In this document: positions 1 through 12,064 of the stretch, one piece after another | How positions within the stretch are numbered: position 1 is the first letter of the stretch | Layout: each line of letters begins with the position of its first letter | Source of the DNA: Beaufortia kweichowensis | Lineage: Eukaryota > Chordata > Actinopteri > Cypriniformes > Gastromyzontidae | Direction of reading: 5' to 3' | DNA: 64,000 bases | Assembly: GCA_019155185.1 (NCBI GenBank) | Contig: CM032797.1 | Span: forward strand, 6,868,881-6,932,880 | Made by a program: the position numbers and the translations under genes | Notes under the pieces: generated by a model | The model's input: only the letters and a program-made list of their open reading frames with translations | What the model was told of the DNA's origin: nothing | Database searches by the model: none

Positions 1-1149
1 GCAGTCTCCAACTCCGGCCGCAGGAGTGTTGGGCCGAACACGATTGCTACACTCTGATTGGTCATTCTGTTTTCATCTGAGTGTTGTATCACTCTGCAAA
101 GAGAATATGAGAAAGAACGTTAAAGGGTTTTTATGTGACAATTCTGATTTTGAGAGTCAGTCTTTGTTTACTTACTTCCTCAGGTGTTTAAAGAGCGCTT
201 GTATTGTGTCATGGTTTGGCCGTGGCAGCTGCTTCATCAGATCCTTGACAGCCTGAGCTTTCTGTTTATAATCTGGCAGTTCTACACAATCACAAACACA
301 AAATGTGTTAAACGTACATAATGTCTCAACAGATAGCAAACATGCATGTGATTTGCCTGCACTCACTGATGGCGCTGATGAAATCGTTGAAGAAAGTGTA
401 GGTGAACAGAGGTTCTGGTAGTTCACGGAAAAACATCTTCAGAGCTCCGGTGGTCACGTGAATGTCTTCCCATTTACTGTCTCCTAGGTCCACCTTCTCA
501 TCTGTGTTTGTTTAGGAATACATGTCGTCAAAATTAACTGTCAACGATTTTCCTTTTAAGTTGTAAGTGATGCTTTCTTATTAACAGAAAATACAGCATA
601 ATATATTGTAAATAAATACAGCAAAATAATTATCTTGTGGGGTATTTTATTGATTCCCTCCCACATTTGTAATTATCATGAACAATACCTAATCATGGCA
701 GATGCTTTTCACTCTACTTATTATTTTTCCTACTATTTGTTCTGGGAGGTAAGAGTCTGGGGAAAGTGTCAGGACTCACCATGATTAATTGCAAACCGCA
801 GCTTTTGTATGATGGCTAAATTTCCACTGACTCTGTATAAACCGTCCACTCCTAACCCTATTTGTATAAGAGAGAAACACAATAAACATAATGTACATGT
901 AATGCAATGGCCTGAAGTTTTTAAAGTTTATGTAAGGGTAAAATTTGGATTTATGGAATCAATATATAGACAAACGGGAACGGTTTTCTTTCTTGGGGGT
1001 TAGAAAATGGTCATATGTAAGAGGGGAATGTTGGACAGAAATGTACCATTCTTCTCCACATGCTCAATACAGAGACTGACAAAATGAGGAACGCTGGAAT
1101 TTTCTCCCTGACAAAGACTGCTCAAACTGGACCCAAACACTTGATCTAC

Positions 1150-1219
<70 letters not shown>

Positions 1220-4200
1220 GAGAGAGAGAATAAAACAACAATCCAAAATGCATCTCAATGAAAGACCAAGGTTTAAGGAACTAACGATAAACAATAATTT
1301 ACTTTTTACAATCATTTTTTATCCTAACCCCGTGTCTAAACAGTTCTGATATTTTGCTTGTATATTTTATGTTTTTGATTGTGTTTGCTGTACCTTTAAT
1401 GTAGCCCTTGTCCTTGACGGCCTGTAAAGTAGGTCTGCGTGTGAGGAATTTCTTTAGCTTGGTTTTGGTCTTCTTCTGGTCTGAATTATCCATGCTGATG
1501 GAGTTTTTCATAGCTGAAGCGTCACAGAACAGTAACTCCATTTTAAAGATCGGCATACAATTTTAAATGGCAAGTGCTGATAGATGTAGCTAAAAGGTAA
1601 CACAGAATCACAGATATACCTCTGCCTTTCTTGGAGTCTCTCTGCTCTTTGTCATGTTTCTCAGCATCAGGTGATTCTGGCATGTCCTCTTCAATAGCCT
1701 CATCAGACTCCCATGCCTGTAACCCATACTGACATTCAATTATACTTATTATATACATATTAATACAATAGAAAGACCCCACGTATATGTAGTAAGTCAA
1801 ACGTGTGTGTGCTCACGTGTGTGTTTAAGGCATCGGTCAGCGTTTTGTGCCATTCATTGATGCAGCCGTCATTATCTGACTGCAGGAGGAGCTCCATGCC
1901 CTGCCGCGTCTTCAGCTACAACAACAAACCAAACATGTGTCATACACAAACAAAGAGAGCAGTTTTACAGGAAGAGTCAAAGAAAAAGTCTTTCATCATG
2001 ACTCATTTTAACATATAATAATGCAAGAAAGTATGCATGATCTACATCCGAATGTTTCATTAAGCATTAAAGTGAGTCACACCGTTCTGCCATAACCGTA
2101 AGTAAAGTTTTATTTTTGGGTGATTTCCTTTACAGCGATTGTTCACATTGTTCATCATTTACTCATTCCAGACCTCTATGTCTAACTTTCTTCTGCCGAA
2201 AAAGATACCAAACAACATTGACTCTCCAAATGACTTACATGGTATTAACATAAATCTACTGAGAAATTTCTCTAAACATCTTCTACAGAAGAAAGAGTCA
2301 TATGCAGGTTTCACTTGAATAGCTCATACACACTATTAAACATCTCCACGAACTGAAAATCACTCTCTTAAAATCATTTACCTCTAAAACATGTTTCTTG
2401 CTGGATTTGTCTTTAGATGCCCAATCCACTGATCCTCCTTTCAGATCCACACTAAACTCCAGCTTCTGCTCTCTTCCAAACTGGTCAGAAATGGGAGATA
2501 TACAAACACACACATTACATAACATGCAAGTAACGTGGCCCACTAGTGATTTGAATCCAAAAGACATGCAATTATACACTGAACTGTCTCTTACCCAACC
2601 ACTCCCGCCTCCTTGACTCTTATTAAACAGCAATGAGGAACCCCGTAAAATTGTCCAATAGGACGTCCAGTTCTTCCTGTGGAAACAACATATACCAGAG
2701 TCCCATCAGAGCCCCACAAACACTGCCAGCGCACACTATGGGTATTTATTTACTCATTTATCTGAATGAAAACATTCCTACCACGTGTTGACCATCGGCA
2801 TCTCAGTTTTTTTACTCACCTGACCTTCTTTCCATGTTCTGTGATTTTAGTCATGTTTAAAGTGCCACATTTCTCTGAAGGCTGGAAAGAATAAGAGTGA
2901 GATTAGAAATGAGAAAGTGGACAAAACCAAACTGCAGTAAGAGACACGGACAGCCAGAGCTCACAGCATTAGCCCAAAACAAAGACGGCAGATGAACAGC
3001 ATTTATTTAGGTGGAAAGAAAGACTGAAACACCATGAGAATTATAACCACAGTGAGACATGTTTGTAGTGGTGTTATGCTACTGTACATTACAGACAAAG
3101 CATAAGAATATTTATTATAAATAAAATATTTATAAATATTTATTAAAACTAAAACAAAGATTTTACCAGTTAGGAGGACTTTTGCGCTCATCAACACATA
3201 TTCTCGTTCATTTATTGCAAACACAGAGCACTCAGGGATACAACGACAAACAAAGAGAGGTTTGTGAGTGAAGAAGCAGGAGGAGGAGAGAATGGTGGAA
3301 AAGATGAATGCTATTGATACTAACAGAATGAGGGGGTTTGGGAGAGGAGGGGCAGGAGGAGTCAGAGTCGGGTGAGCCTGCTTTGGTGTCCTAGACAAGA
3401 GAACAGTAAATTGCAAGATTGAAACTTATTTACATTTTTATAAACACCTGTAATAATTCAATAAATGTACATTAATGCACAATCTGTTATGTGTCAAGAC
3501 AGTCATGAATTACTGCTATGAGATCCAGATCGATGTCGGCCAGGATATCAATCAAGATGACATCATTTATCACTTGAGATTGATTATAAAGGTAAACGAG
3601 CATTTTGCAAAGCATTAATTAGTTTTGGGATGCACGTTGTCCAGGACTTGTTCACAAATCACTGCTGCATATATTGCAAGGAGGTGAAACAGGTAAGGCA
3701 TGCAGGATTTCATTGGATGTGATTGGTTGATGGGGTTTAAGGGTGGCGCTGCACTGACTTGTGGCCTATAGGGATGAGAGCGCGTGGTGCCCTTGCGACT
3801 TGGGGCGAAGATTCGCCGGTCCTTGAGGGATTTCTTTTTAAACTTCGGTCAGACATAAAAGCAAATGTGAAAATTATCACCAAACCTAAGGTGGGATTTT
3901 GTTACATCACAGACAACCAAATGAATTCAGTCCTTTTTACATTAGAGAAGCACACAAACTGTATTTTTGTGTCAGAATAACTACTAAATAAAAATGAATT
4001 TAAAGCCCTATTTTTGTGTCCCGTGGTACATATGCATGTGTGTACCTTGTCATTACACTCTGGTGCGTATGTGCCGAGTCTCGATCGGGTGATTGGAATA
4101 GGATCTGGCAGTCTCCGGTCAAGACTACGGGTTTTGTGATTATCTCCACCTCCTGGCAGCAGAGGGGAGTGATTAGACTGTAACAGGTGGGACAAGAGAT

Positions 4201-7200
4201 GGATGAATTAGGATTATTGAGACTAGCAATCATGTACAGCATAAAAGCAAACAAACAGCAAAATACGGTTTGAACAATGTCACGTACATATAGTTTCAAG
4301 TAAGTATGATAGAGAGCACTGAAATCAAAATTAGCTGGTTTTAATAACTAAAACTGAAAGGAATTCACAGTGTTTCTGTGACTTTGGGATTTTTTAAAGC
4401 TGCCAAAAATATTACCTGTGATTTAAGACCAACTTTAGGCAGTTCCCATTCAGATCGAGAGCCGTCCGCACTGTAGTAATAAAGCCGGCCTCGCTCATCC
4501 GTGTTTCGCAACCACTACAAACAAATACAAAACACAGCATAACACGTGTATTTGTTAGTAAACTAGTAAAAAGTGTTGCTTGTCTTGATATATCTCAATT
4601 GGTAGAGGATTGCATTAGCAGCACAAAAGTCATGGGTTTGATTCCCATGGAAATAACATACTGATAAAATGCATACCCTGAATGTACTGTAAGTCACACT
4701 GGAAAAAAGCATCTGCCAAACGTGTAAATGTAGACGTAGTGAAAGATTTTGAGCAACTTGTCATTTGTAGCATAACACACAGAGGTCTGCTTTCTCCAGT
4801 CACACACAAGTTGTACCTTCTCGTTAGTATAGTCAGACACATAAAATGCATGTCCACGCTCATCCAATTCCTCAGACCAGCCACTAGGGGGCGAACCGTA
4901 CTGGCTATCTGATTGGCTGCTCAGACAGTTTTCTTCAGATGACAGAACCTTCCCCAAGCCAATCACGAGAGGAAAAAGTTGAGAAAGAGAGAGGAAGGAG
5001 CAAAGAAGGACAGACAAGTTAAGGAGTTATTTTAGAAAGAAAAGTATGTCAGACAAGGAAAAGAGAGATGTGATATACAGTAAAGATGACAGAAGAGGAA
5101 TTTAAAAGTTTATTTGACCATCCCCAGTTTGCATTAGTCACAATCATCGCTTCACCCACAGAACAAAAGAACTTAATCGTGTAAAATGCTTTGCAATTGA
5201 GAAAACATTGCGTAGCGCTATCCCATCATGCAATTCCCAAAGCCAGAGAAAACATTTTGTCACTGTTAAAGTTATTTTATTATATTTAAAACAAGGGATG
5301 CACAAATCTGTAGTACTCATTCATTAAAAAGTGTTAGTACGAACATCAAACAACAAGACAATTTACAGTCTTGGTACAATTTAGCAAAAACAATGCCTCC
5401 ACACTACCCTAAAAATTATTATTTTTATTTGATTGGAAGTTTCATGGCCCAGATCTGATGAAAGGCTAAAACAGCCCTCATAGTGTCTTGTGTACATTAA
5501 AAATGTTTTGTATGTATACCTCTGCTTCAGTTGTCTCTTGTTTCTCCTCTTTCCTGTTAAAGCTGTCCCGTGCCCGTGGCGGTTTCCAAGTCCTTTCATG
5601 TGTGCTGCGATTGTAGTAGAAATGTCTGCCGTTCTGGTCTTTGTGAGTCTCCCAGTCGCCATTGGTGTGGAGAGGAGAGGATGATGGCAGTGGGGGTGTG
5701 GAGGACTGCGTGATCTTCAGCTCCTGTAGGTTTGTGTAGACAGGAGAGTCAGGCCTGCCTTGCTGCTTCAACAGAGAGAGAGAGAAAAGACAGCCATCAG
5801 TCCTCTAATACAGCAGTTACCGACCAGACTGAACAAAAAAACAACCGTTTATGGGGTTGCTGTTTATATCTTCTGATTTAGTGGAATAGATTTAAGACAC
5901 TCATTTGATTGTTCAAATACATTTTATACTTTTACTCTCTGTGATAGACTAGCCACCTGTCAGGCCAAAGAAGCTGGGATTGACTAAGCAATTGGGACAA
6001 CAGGTGCTTTAATGGATTGATCTATTATACCGCCCTCTAGTGGTGCTGTTTGCCACAGCATGGAGGATTTAAAATGTGATGAACTTCAGGGTTTTATCCT
6101 TTTTACCACATATAAGGATGTGCAAAGAAAAATATTGCAACAGAACGAGAGAAAGAGAGAGATAAGGGAGGAAGAGTGAGAGAGCGAGAGCGATACTGTC
6201 ATTGTTACGTCACACTATTTATAGAAGATCCTGCTCAACCACATTCCAGACCCACACACACCTGAAAGCTCACTTCCATTACCACAAGGTCTTTGTATAA
6301 GATTAGATTTGCAATTGATAAAAATTGAACATATCAACTGTAGCAGTATGAGCAGTTGTGACTGAAGTCATTCTTTATGGGAAAGTGACACTCTGAATGT
6401 AGTTATTTGACAAGCCAATAATGCACACTAAATGAAGTAATTGTATCCTGTTAGAAAACTCCGGATGTCAAGATGTCAAAACAGGACTGTTACACAAGCA
6501 CATTAAATAGAAGGAGAAAAACAGAGAAAGAAAGGTTTTTATGGTTTTTATATTCACATTGAGGGTTTATCAAAAGTATTATGCAAGTGAAAGAGTATTG
6601 CACAATAACACCTTGCAGACCCAAGCATGCATCTGTCAGATAAAGAACTCACATGACTTTACTGTGTGTGTTTGTGTGTGCGTGTGTATGCATGTGTGAA
6701 AGTGGTGACCTAGAATTACACTTTAAGCCATCGCAATTATAACGTCATCAGATTAAACAACATGTGTTGTGTTATTTAAGGATAGAGTCAGAACTCTAAT
6801 GCACTAATAGAGTCAACATAAGTCCAAAGCAGAATGAAATACCCACAATCAGGCACTTTTTGTTATGCCACTAAATTACACACACAAAAAATGTATACTG
6901 TATATACACATGTATAAAGCAAACCTTAAGGGAAGGTATTTATGTGAGCACAAAAATAAAAAGAATGCAGGAAGTACCAGGTTTACTGGAATAATTGTAC
7001 CTTTTAAATGAAGAGATACATGCTTGTGGTGTTAGACCTAACCAATTGATTTACAATCTTTAACACTAATCTCAGCCTGCTGGGTTCAACAGGTTTACAG
7101 CAGTACGGAAGTGCCAAAAAAACATGCTATTAAAACCAACAAATAACACACAAAGTCAATTTAATTTATCATTAACATTAGCTACAATCTCATTCAGAAT

Positions 7201-10200
7201 AATAACAGCATCAGAGCAAGTAGTTAAGCAGTGTTTCCATAACATTATATTAATATGTTAACATTATGAGAAGGAAATACTCAATGCTTGTCTAACTAGA
7301 AAGATCACAAATGACACAAATACTGCAAGAAATGAATTCTTTTGTAACACAGGACAAAAATTTTGAAAAGAGTGACACAAAGAACATTGTAATTTGTTGT
7401 TAAAACAAACCACTGTACGTGTGGAAAAAAGAAACAAAGTAATGACACATGAAAAGATGGAGCCTAAGGCAACCATTTGTTCATTTTGCAAACACTGAAA
7501 AAACCAGCCCTACACAAAACAAAAGCATCACAATAACAACACTGAATTCGGAAACATAAGCTGTAATCTGCATACACACCCAAATATATACAAAGAGAGA
7601 ATCAAAACAATTACAGCAAGCCTGTATCTGACATTTTGAAGAATTACAGAGTTATTCAAGATCAGAAATACTCTGAAAATCAGCAAGAGACACAGCAAAG
7701 GGAATAGCCAGCAGGTGGCGTAACGGTCATTTGGTATCCCGTCGATTAAAGGCAGAGGATGAGAACACTAGTCTCAAAAACAGCTTCCTTCCCATGATGT
7801 AAAACTGATGACTAAAAGATCATCTCCTATGACAAAACCTTCTGGCCTAAAGACATTCAAGTGCCCATTTTTCATTTTCTGATGTGACAGTATATAAATG
7901 ATTGAACTTACATCAGAAAATGATAAAAAAAAACAGCTGAATATATTAAAAACATTACAAGTACAAAAAAGTCAATAGTACTGTGTGCAAGGTCATGGCT
8001 ACAGAAAGACTTTTACAATGAATGGTGATATATCTTGGTTTGTGTGCTAGAGTAAGTGTGTCCAGGTGTGCGAATAGGATTGTAGGCAAGATGGTGTAAG
8101 TGTTGGAATGAGGAAGAGTATGTGATCTTGTAGCATGTCAGAACAAAATCCCTGAAAAGCAAGAGAGAGCAAAGCAGCCTCTGTAACTCCCACTGGTTCC
8201 CTTTGTACATTTAAACAATTTCTACATTGTTTCTCTCTCAAAATCTATATTTTCCTCTTGTTCTCTTTCTGGCTTTTTAACTCCCTCTGGTCTTCCCGTC
8301 TACCTCAACAACTCTCTGTTTCTCTCTCTCTCCTTGGTTTCTCTTTACTTTCATAACTCTGACCCAAACCCTGTTAATTGCTTCACCTCTGCAACTCTTT
8401 TTCTTACTCTCCCTTTAAATAAACTTGGCCTTTCTCAACTACCAAAGCTTTTATCTCTCCTCACCACTAAATTTCTCCTTTGTCTCACCTTCACCTTGCC
8501 TCACTCTTTGCCGCACTGCACTCCAACAGTGTTTCTGAACACTGTGTGCCAACATGCCCTAAAGTCACTCCTTCCGACGTGTCTGTGTGCTTCCATGCCG
8601 CCCTGTAATAGGCACGCACCTCTACTCGCAACAAAAGAGAAAAAATTCAGAAATCAAAGGAAAAGACATTCAAACAGAACAGAGAAAAAGCTATTAAAGA
8701 GATAAAGAAAAATAGTAGGATTCTTACATCACAACAGTAAATCAAAATGACTGCATTGAAATACTTGGGAGACAGTATCCAACCCCTAGCTTTACATTAT
8801 AATCCATAGCCAAAGTATCTCGGCATTCATCAACACACTCTTCAAACAGATGACATGTAATCTAGTTATCTAATAATGCCAGAGTGAATGTTTTTAGTGT
8901 GCCTCTTGGTCACAAAAAGGACATCTCTGGGTAACAAACATACCATCTGTGCAATATATACAGTAAGGTCCCCTGAGATCATTTATAGACCACACTTACA
9001 AACCATATCATGATTAAAGCTTAATACACTCAGAAACTGACCAGCCCTGGAAAACTCTTATTTTATGAAGAATAATCTTGTGTGTGTCTCTGTGTGTTGA
9101 CCATTGGCGTAATTTATGGTTCACTTCGCAGACCAAAATATACTGGACAGATCTGCCTAACCACCATGTAAAGAATGTTTGTTTTTGATACTCATATGTT
9201 TGCGTAAATCTAAAACGGGTGACAATACAATAGGTTATAAAGCTGTGCACTCCCTTCAAAACTTGCAATTTTAACAACACAAATCCACTGGTCTGTAAGG
9301 GTCCATGGGCGTGCCATCTTTGACTGACATTGCAAAAATCCTAAAAGATAATACATCATCAGATTCAATATGCTTTAGAAACATCAGCTGTGGGTAAAAA
9401 TCACAAAGCCAAAGATGACGTAAAACCTTGAGCTCATAGTAGGCTTCAAAATTAAAGTCAGGAGACAACTACACTACAATAAATTCACTACTAGCACACT
9501 GAGGTTTTAAAAATAAAGCTGGTAAAGATATCGACTCGTGCTGAGTAATAACAACAGAGATAGATGATCATGTATTGGCTTCAAAACATTACACAAGCTA
9601 TGGTGCAATAATCCCATGAAGCATTCAAACTGTGTATTTTGGTTGACAGAGAAAACAGATTAAAATAGATTATGCTTTTCATCTGTATCACGGCACAAAG
9701 ATAAAAAAATTAAAGTGCTTTTATCATTACAGTTGTCTAAATGTAAAGATTTGGTGCTGTATTTAACCTTGTGGAGTGCCACTTTATGTGTATCTTTTGT
9801 TACACGTGTGTATTTATATTTTAAATCGTGTGTATTATTGCTGTGGTGTGTTTGTGTGTGTGTTATTTTCTCAGGCCAGCTGTCCACCGAGCTGTTATGT
9901 AGCAGATCTTATGTAATGCAGCAATGCACATCTTCCACACACACACGTGTACACAAACCTATTCTCACACACACATGCATGCTTTCAATAAGACCCCAAC
10001 ATAAGCACATCCTAGTCATATTTCCATGTCACAGTACCTCAGGCACTAATACAAGCACATCTGCTTTTGTATGAATAAGAGTAACAATATGGTAAACATG
10101 AGTTTTCAATCCTCATGAAACTTTGCAAAAGACATATAGAAAGAGAACAGTTTACATAATTCTGATTGTGGTAAATACAATAATAACACAGGGTGCAAAG

Positions 10201-11995
10201 AGTCGTGTGTGTCTTACCGGTCCCTCTGGGTACATGATGTCTCTGCAGTGCTGTTCAGTGCAAAACGAAAGATGCGTCAGCAAGCAACTCTAATACGAAA
10301 GCACTGGATACAGGATGCTAGAGCCCATTGCTAATACAGACATCCGCAACACTTCCCCACCCCTCCCATTCAACAGTCACGTCATGCCGAACATCCAGAC
10401 CCAAACTCTCTCTCTCTCACTATCCCTCTGTCCTCAGAGAGATTAAGTAAATCTTCATACAAACGTAAAGACAGTCCTTCTGTTCCTGCAAACTGACTAT
10501 GCAAAAAGTAACAGGCTCAGTCTGTAAACAGATTCTCTTTCGTCTGTCAAACTGTGATGGGAAGAAAGAGAGAGAAGACAAAGAGATAGAGAAAAAGAGA
10601 AAGAGAGAGAGATATGGTATGCAGTACACAAAATCCACCACTTCCCTGTACGCGACCTTTGGTCACGCATGCTAACAGACAGATTCACACAAACAGAACA
10701 CACCTTGCTTGGCTTTATGAGTAGTTTCAAAGAGTGTTCACCTATGGCTTAGTAGTCTAAAATTAAGTGGCACAGTTTCTTTTGTTGTTTATGTAAAGGT
10801 ATGTAGAACTGTAGTGCTACCCATGTCATGCCGTTTTAAGTGCACTGAAAAATACAAAAAAGTACACCATATATTAAGGGGGATACATTGCCCACTTTCC
10901 CTAAAAGGCCGACTGACTGATTTCCCTAAATGGGACACTATGAATACCTACATTGCACACTTCATTACAGTAAAAATAAAAACATCATCATAAACCTAAG
11001 ACCAGAGCAGCAAACCCATGTGTGCGTGACATTCATAATATCGCATTGACGTCATCCTACGCATGCCATGATGACAAAATATTTGCTGCTTAGCAGAAAT
11101 TTTGTGATGACACAGTAGAAGGAAAGACTAAAAACAGTGGGAGGAGATAACAAAAATAAATGGTTTAGCAAGAGGAGAGGAAGTGTATATGAGAGAGTCT
11201 GAGATGAGACAGACCAGAAATATGTACATTTATAATATATACATTTTTCAACATGTTGAAGTGGCAAAAGGCACATCCAATATGAATAAAAAAAGTTAAA
11301 TGGATTGGTAATGGTATTTGCTGTATTCTGTGTGTACCTATATTAGTAAGTCTTACCTGTAGGTTGTCGTTGGAACTGCTACTGAGCTCTTCCCCGGATT
11401 CAGAGTCATTCCGGTTCTTATCAGAGTCGCCACCCTCTCCAGCCAACTGTTCCTGAATCGTACCTTTCTCCGATCCTCGTTCCCGCTTCTCTAACTCTCT
11501 GTTTTTATCCTTTTCTCCATTCGCTTTGCGACTCGGAGACTCTGCTCTCGATCGAGGCAACGAACCCTGGGAAGAGTTTGTATGCGTGTTCGAGACCTGC
11601 CCTGTAGGGCTGCCCGGGCTGCCCCTGTCATCTCTAGGTGGCAGCAGTGCGATGTGCCCGGCGGAAGGGGAGGGACACGGGCTCTTCTTGTTATCATCTG
11701 ATCGCTGGATCTCCAGGGCAGAAGGCCGAATGGTTCCTCCTCGGCCCCCTGCGTGTTGAAGGGGTTTGGGAGGAGGCATGAGAGCCCGTCGCACTTCTCG
11801 CACATACTGAGCGGGGACGTAAAAGGGCTTACTGTTTTCATCCTTGCGCACCTGCCACCAGTCCTCATTGGTTTTCTTTATCAGCAGGTAAGATTCCCCC
11901 TGTTTAATGGTGATCAAACGATCTTTGGATTTGTAGTCATAGTCGTACTCCACCTCTATGTATGTCTGACCTGGAGCCACAGAGCGGTCCGCCAT
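1..11995 (-). CDS. arhgap12: Rho GTPase-activating protein 12 (3' end off the left edge)
   Basis: Rho-family GAP that switches off small GTPases at junctions and actin sites. Eighteen coding exons keep phase, in gene order: 11995-11357, 10250-10218, 5762-5520, 4948-4817, 4514-4416, 4177-4046, 3390-3325, 2881-2820, 2676-2595, 2480-2382, 1915-1817, 1716-1620, 1513-1394, 1145-1047, 857-780, 501-367, 281-176, 93-1. They give about 804 codons. Exon 1 starts MADRSVAPGQ and carries the SH3 domain (residues ~12-70) and a Ser-rich linker. WW1 lies in the third exon (GDWETHKDQNGRHFYYN), WW2 is split over the next two (GWSEELDERGH, then YYYSADGSRSEWELP). The PH domain spans 2881-1817. The RhoGAP domain starts after FLTRRPTLQ and includes the arginine-finger segment GLYRVSGN and FFRELPEPL. 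The sequence ends at AIVFGPTLLRPELET, so the last RhoGAP residues are missing. Matching of domain order and residues to ARHGAP12 is from memory; paralogue a or b cannot be told. Confidence 0.95.
1155..1229. repeat. (GA)n microsatellite abutting an arhgap12 acceptor
   Basis: About 75 bases of GA on the plus strand, that is CT on the sense strand of arhgap12. It lies just upstream of the acceptor of exon 1145-1047 and appears to serve as its polypyrimidine tract. Confidence 0.95.
4590..4731 (+). repeat. tRNA-derived SINE
   Basis: The 5' part looks like a decayed tRNA with an A-box-like TCTCAATTGGTAGAGG and a B-box-like GGGTTTGATTCCC. The 3' part resembles the tail found in many cyprinid SINEs (GTAAGTCACACTGG, then AAGCATCTGCCAAACGTG). 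It lies in an arhgap12 intron between exons 4948-4817 and 4514-4416. Family assignment is from memory. Confidence 0.7.
5766..10217 (-). other. Large arhgap12 intron, no gene seen
   Basis: This intron separates the WW1 exon from the 33-base exon 10250-10218. Open frames such as the plus-strand one at 8334-8705 fall in pyrimidine-rich sequence and show no domain. I see no coding or RNA gene in it. Confidence 0.6.
10218..10250 (-). CDS. arhgap12: arhgap12 33-base in-frame micro-exon
   Basis: Eleven codons (HCRDIMYPEGP) bounded by an acceptor GAACAG and a donor GTAAGAC on the minus strand. Both ends are phase 0, matching the end of the SH3 exon (NDNLQ) and the start of the WW1 exon (QGRPDSPVY). 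Including or skipping it keeps the frame, so it may be alternatively used. Being so short, it rests on splice signals and phase alone. Confidence 0.6.
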
Positions 11996-12064
11996 TGCTG
12001 CCAGAAGTCAAAGGTCAATAACATGTGATGAAGGGCATGGTGAGGTGAGGTGATATGAAATCAG
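11996..12064 (-). other. arhgap12: arhgap12 5' UTR part of the first coding exon
   Basis: Directly upstream of the ATG (complement of 11993-11995) the minus strand has a polypyrimidine tract ending TTTTAG at 12065-12066, so the coding exon probably begins at 12064 with 69 untranslated bases. This implies at least one upstream noncoding exon. Confidence 0.6.

Noticed and set aside
4046..4195. Frameshift in an arhgap12 exon
   Set aside because: With the acceptor at 4178 the exon is phase 0 and fully open into RSLDRRLP, so no lesion is needed.
4590..4665. Possible tRNA gene
   Set aside because: The boxes are decayed, no sound cloverleaf can be drawn, and a SINE-type tail follows, so it is a tRNA-derived repeat.
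8334..8705. 123-residue plus-strand frame
   Set aside because: It lies in a pyrimidine-rich part of an arhgap12 intron, has biased composition, and shows no splice or family support.
11491..11868. Minus-strand frame of 125 residues and plus-strand frames at 11526-12028
   Set aside because: They are shadows of the arhgap12 SH3 exon in other frames.
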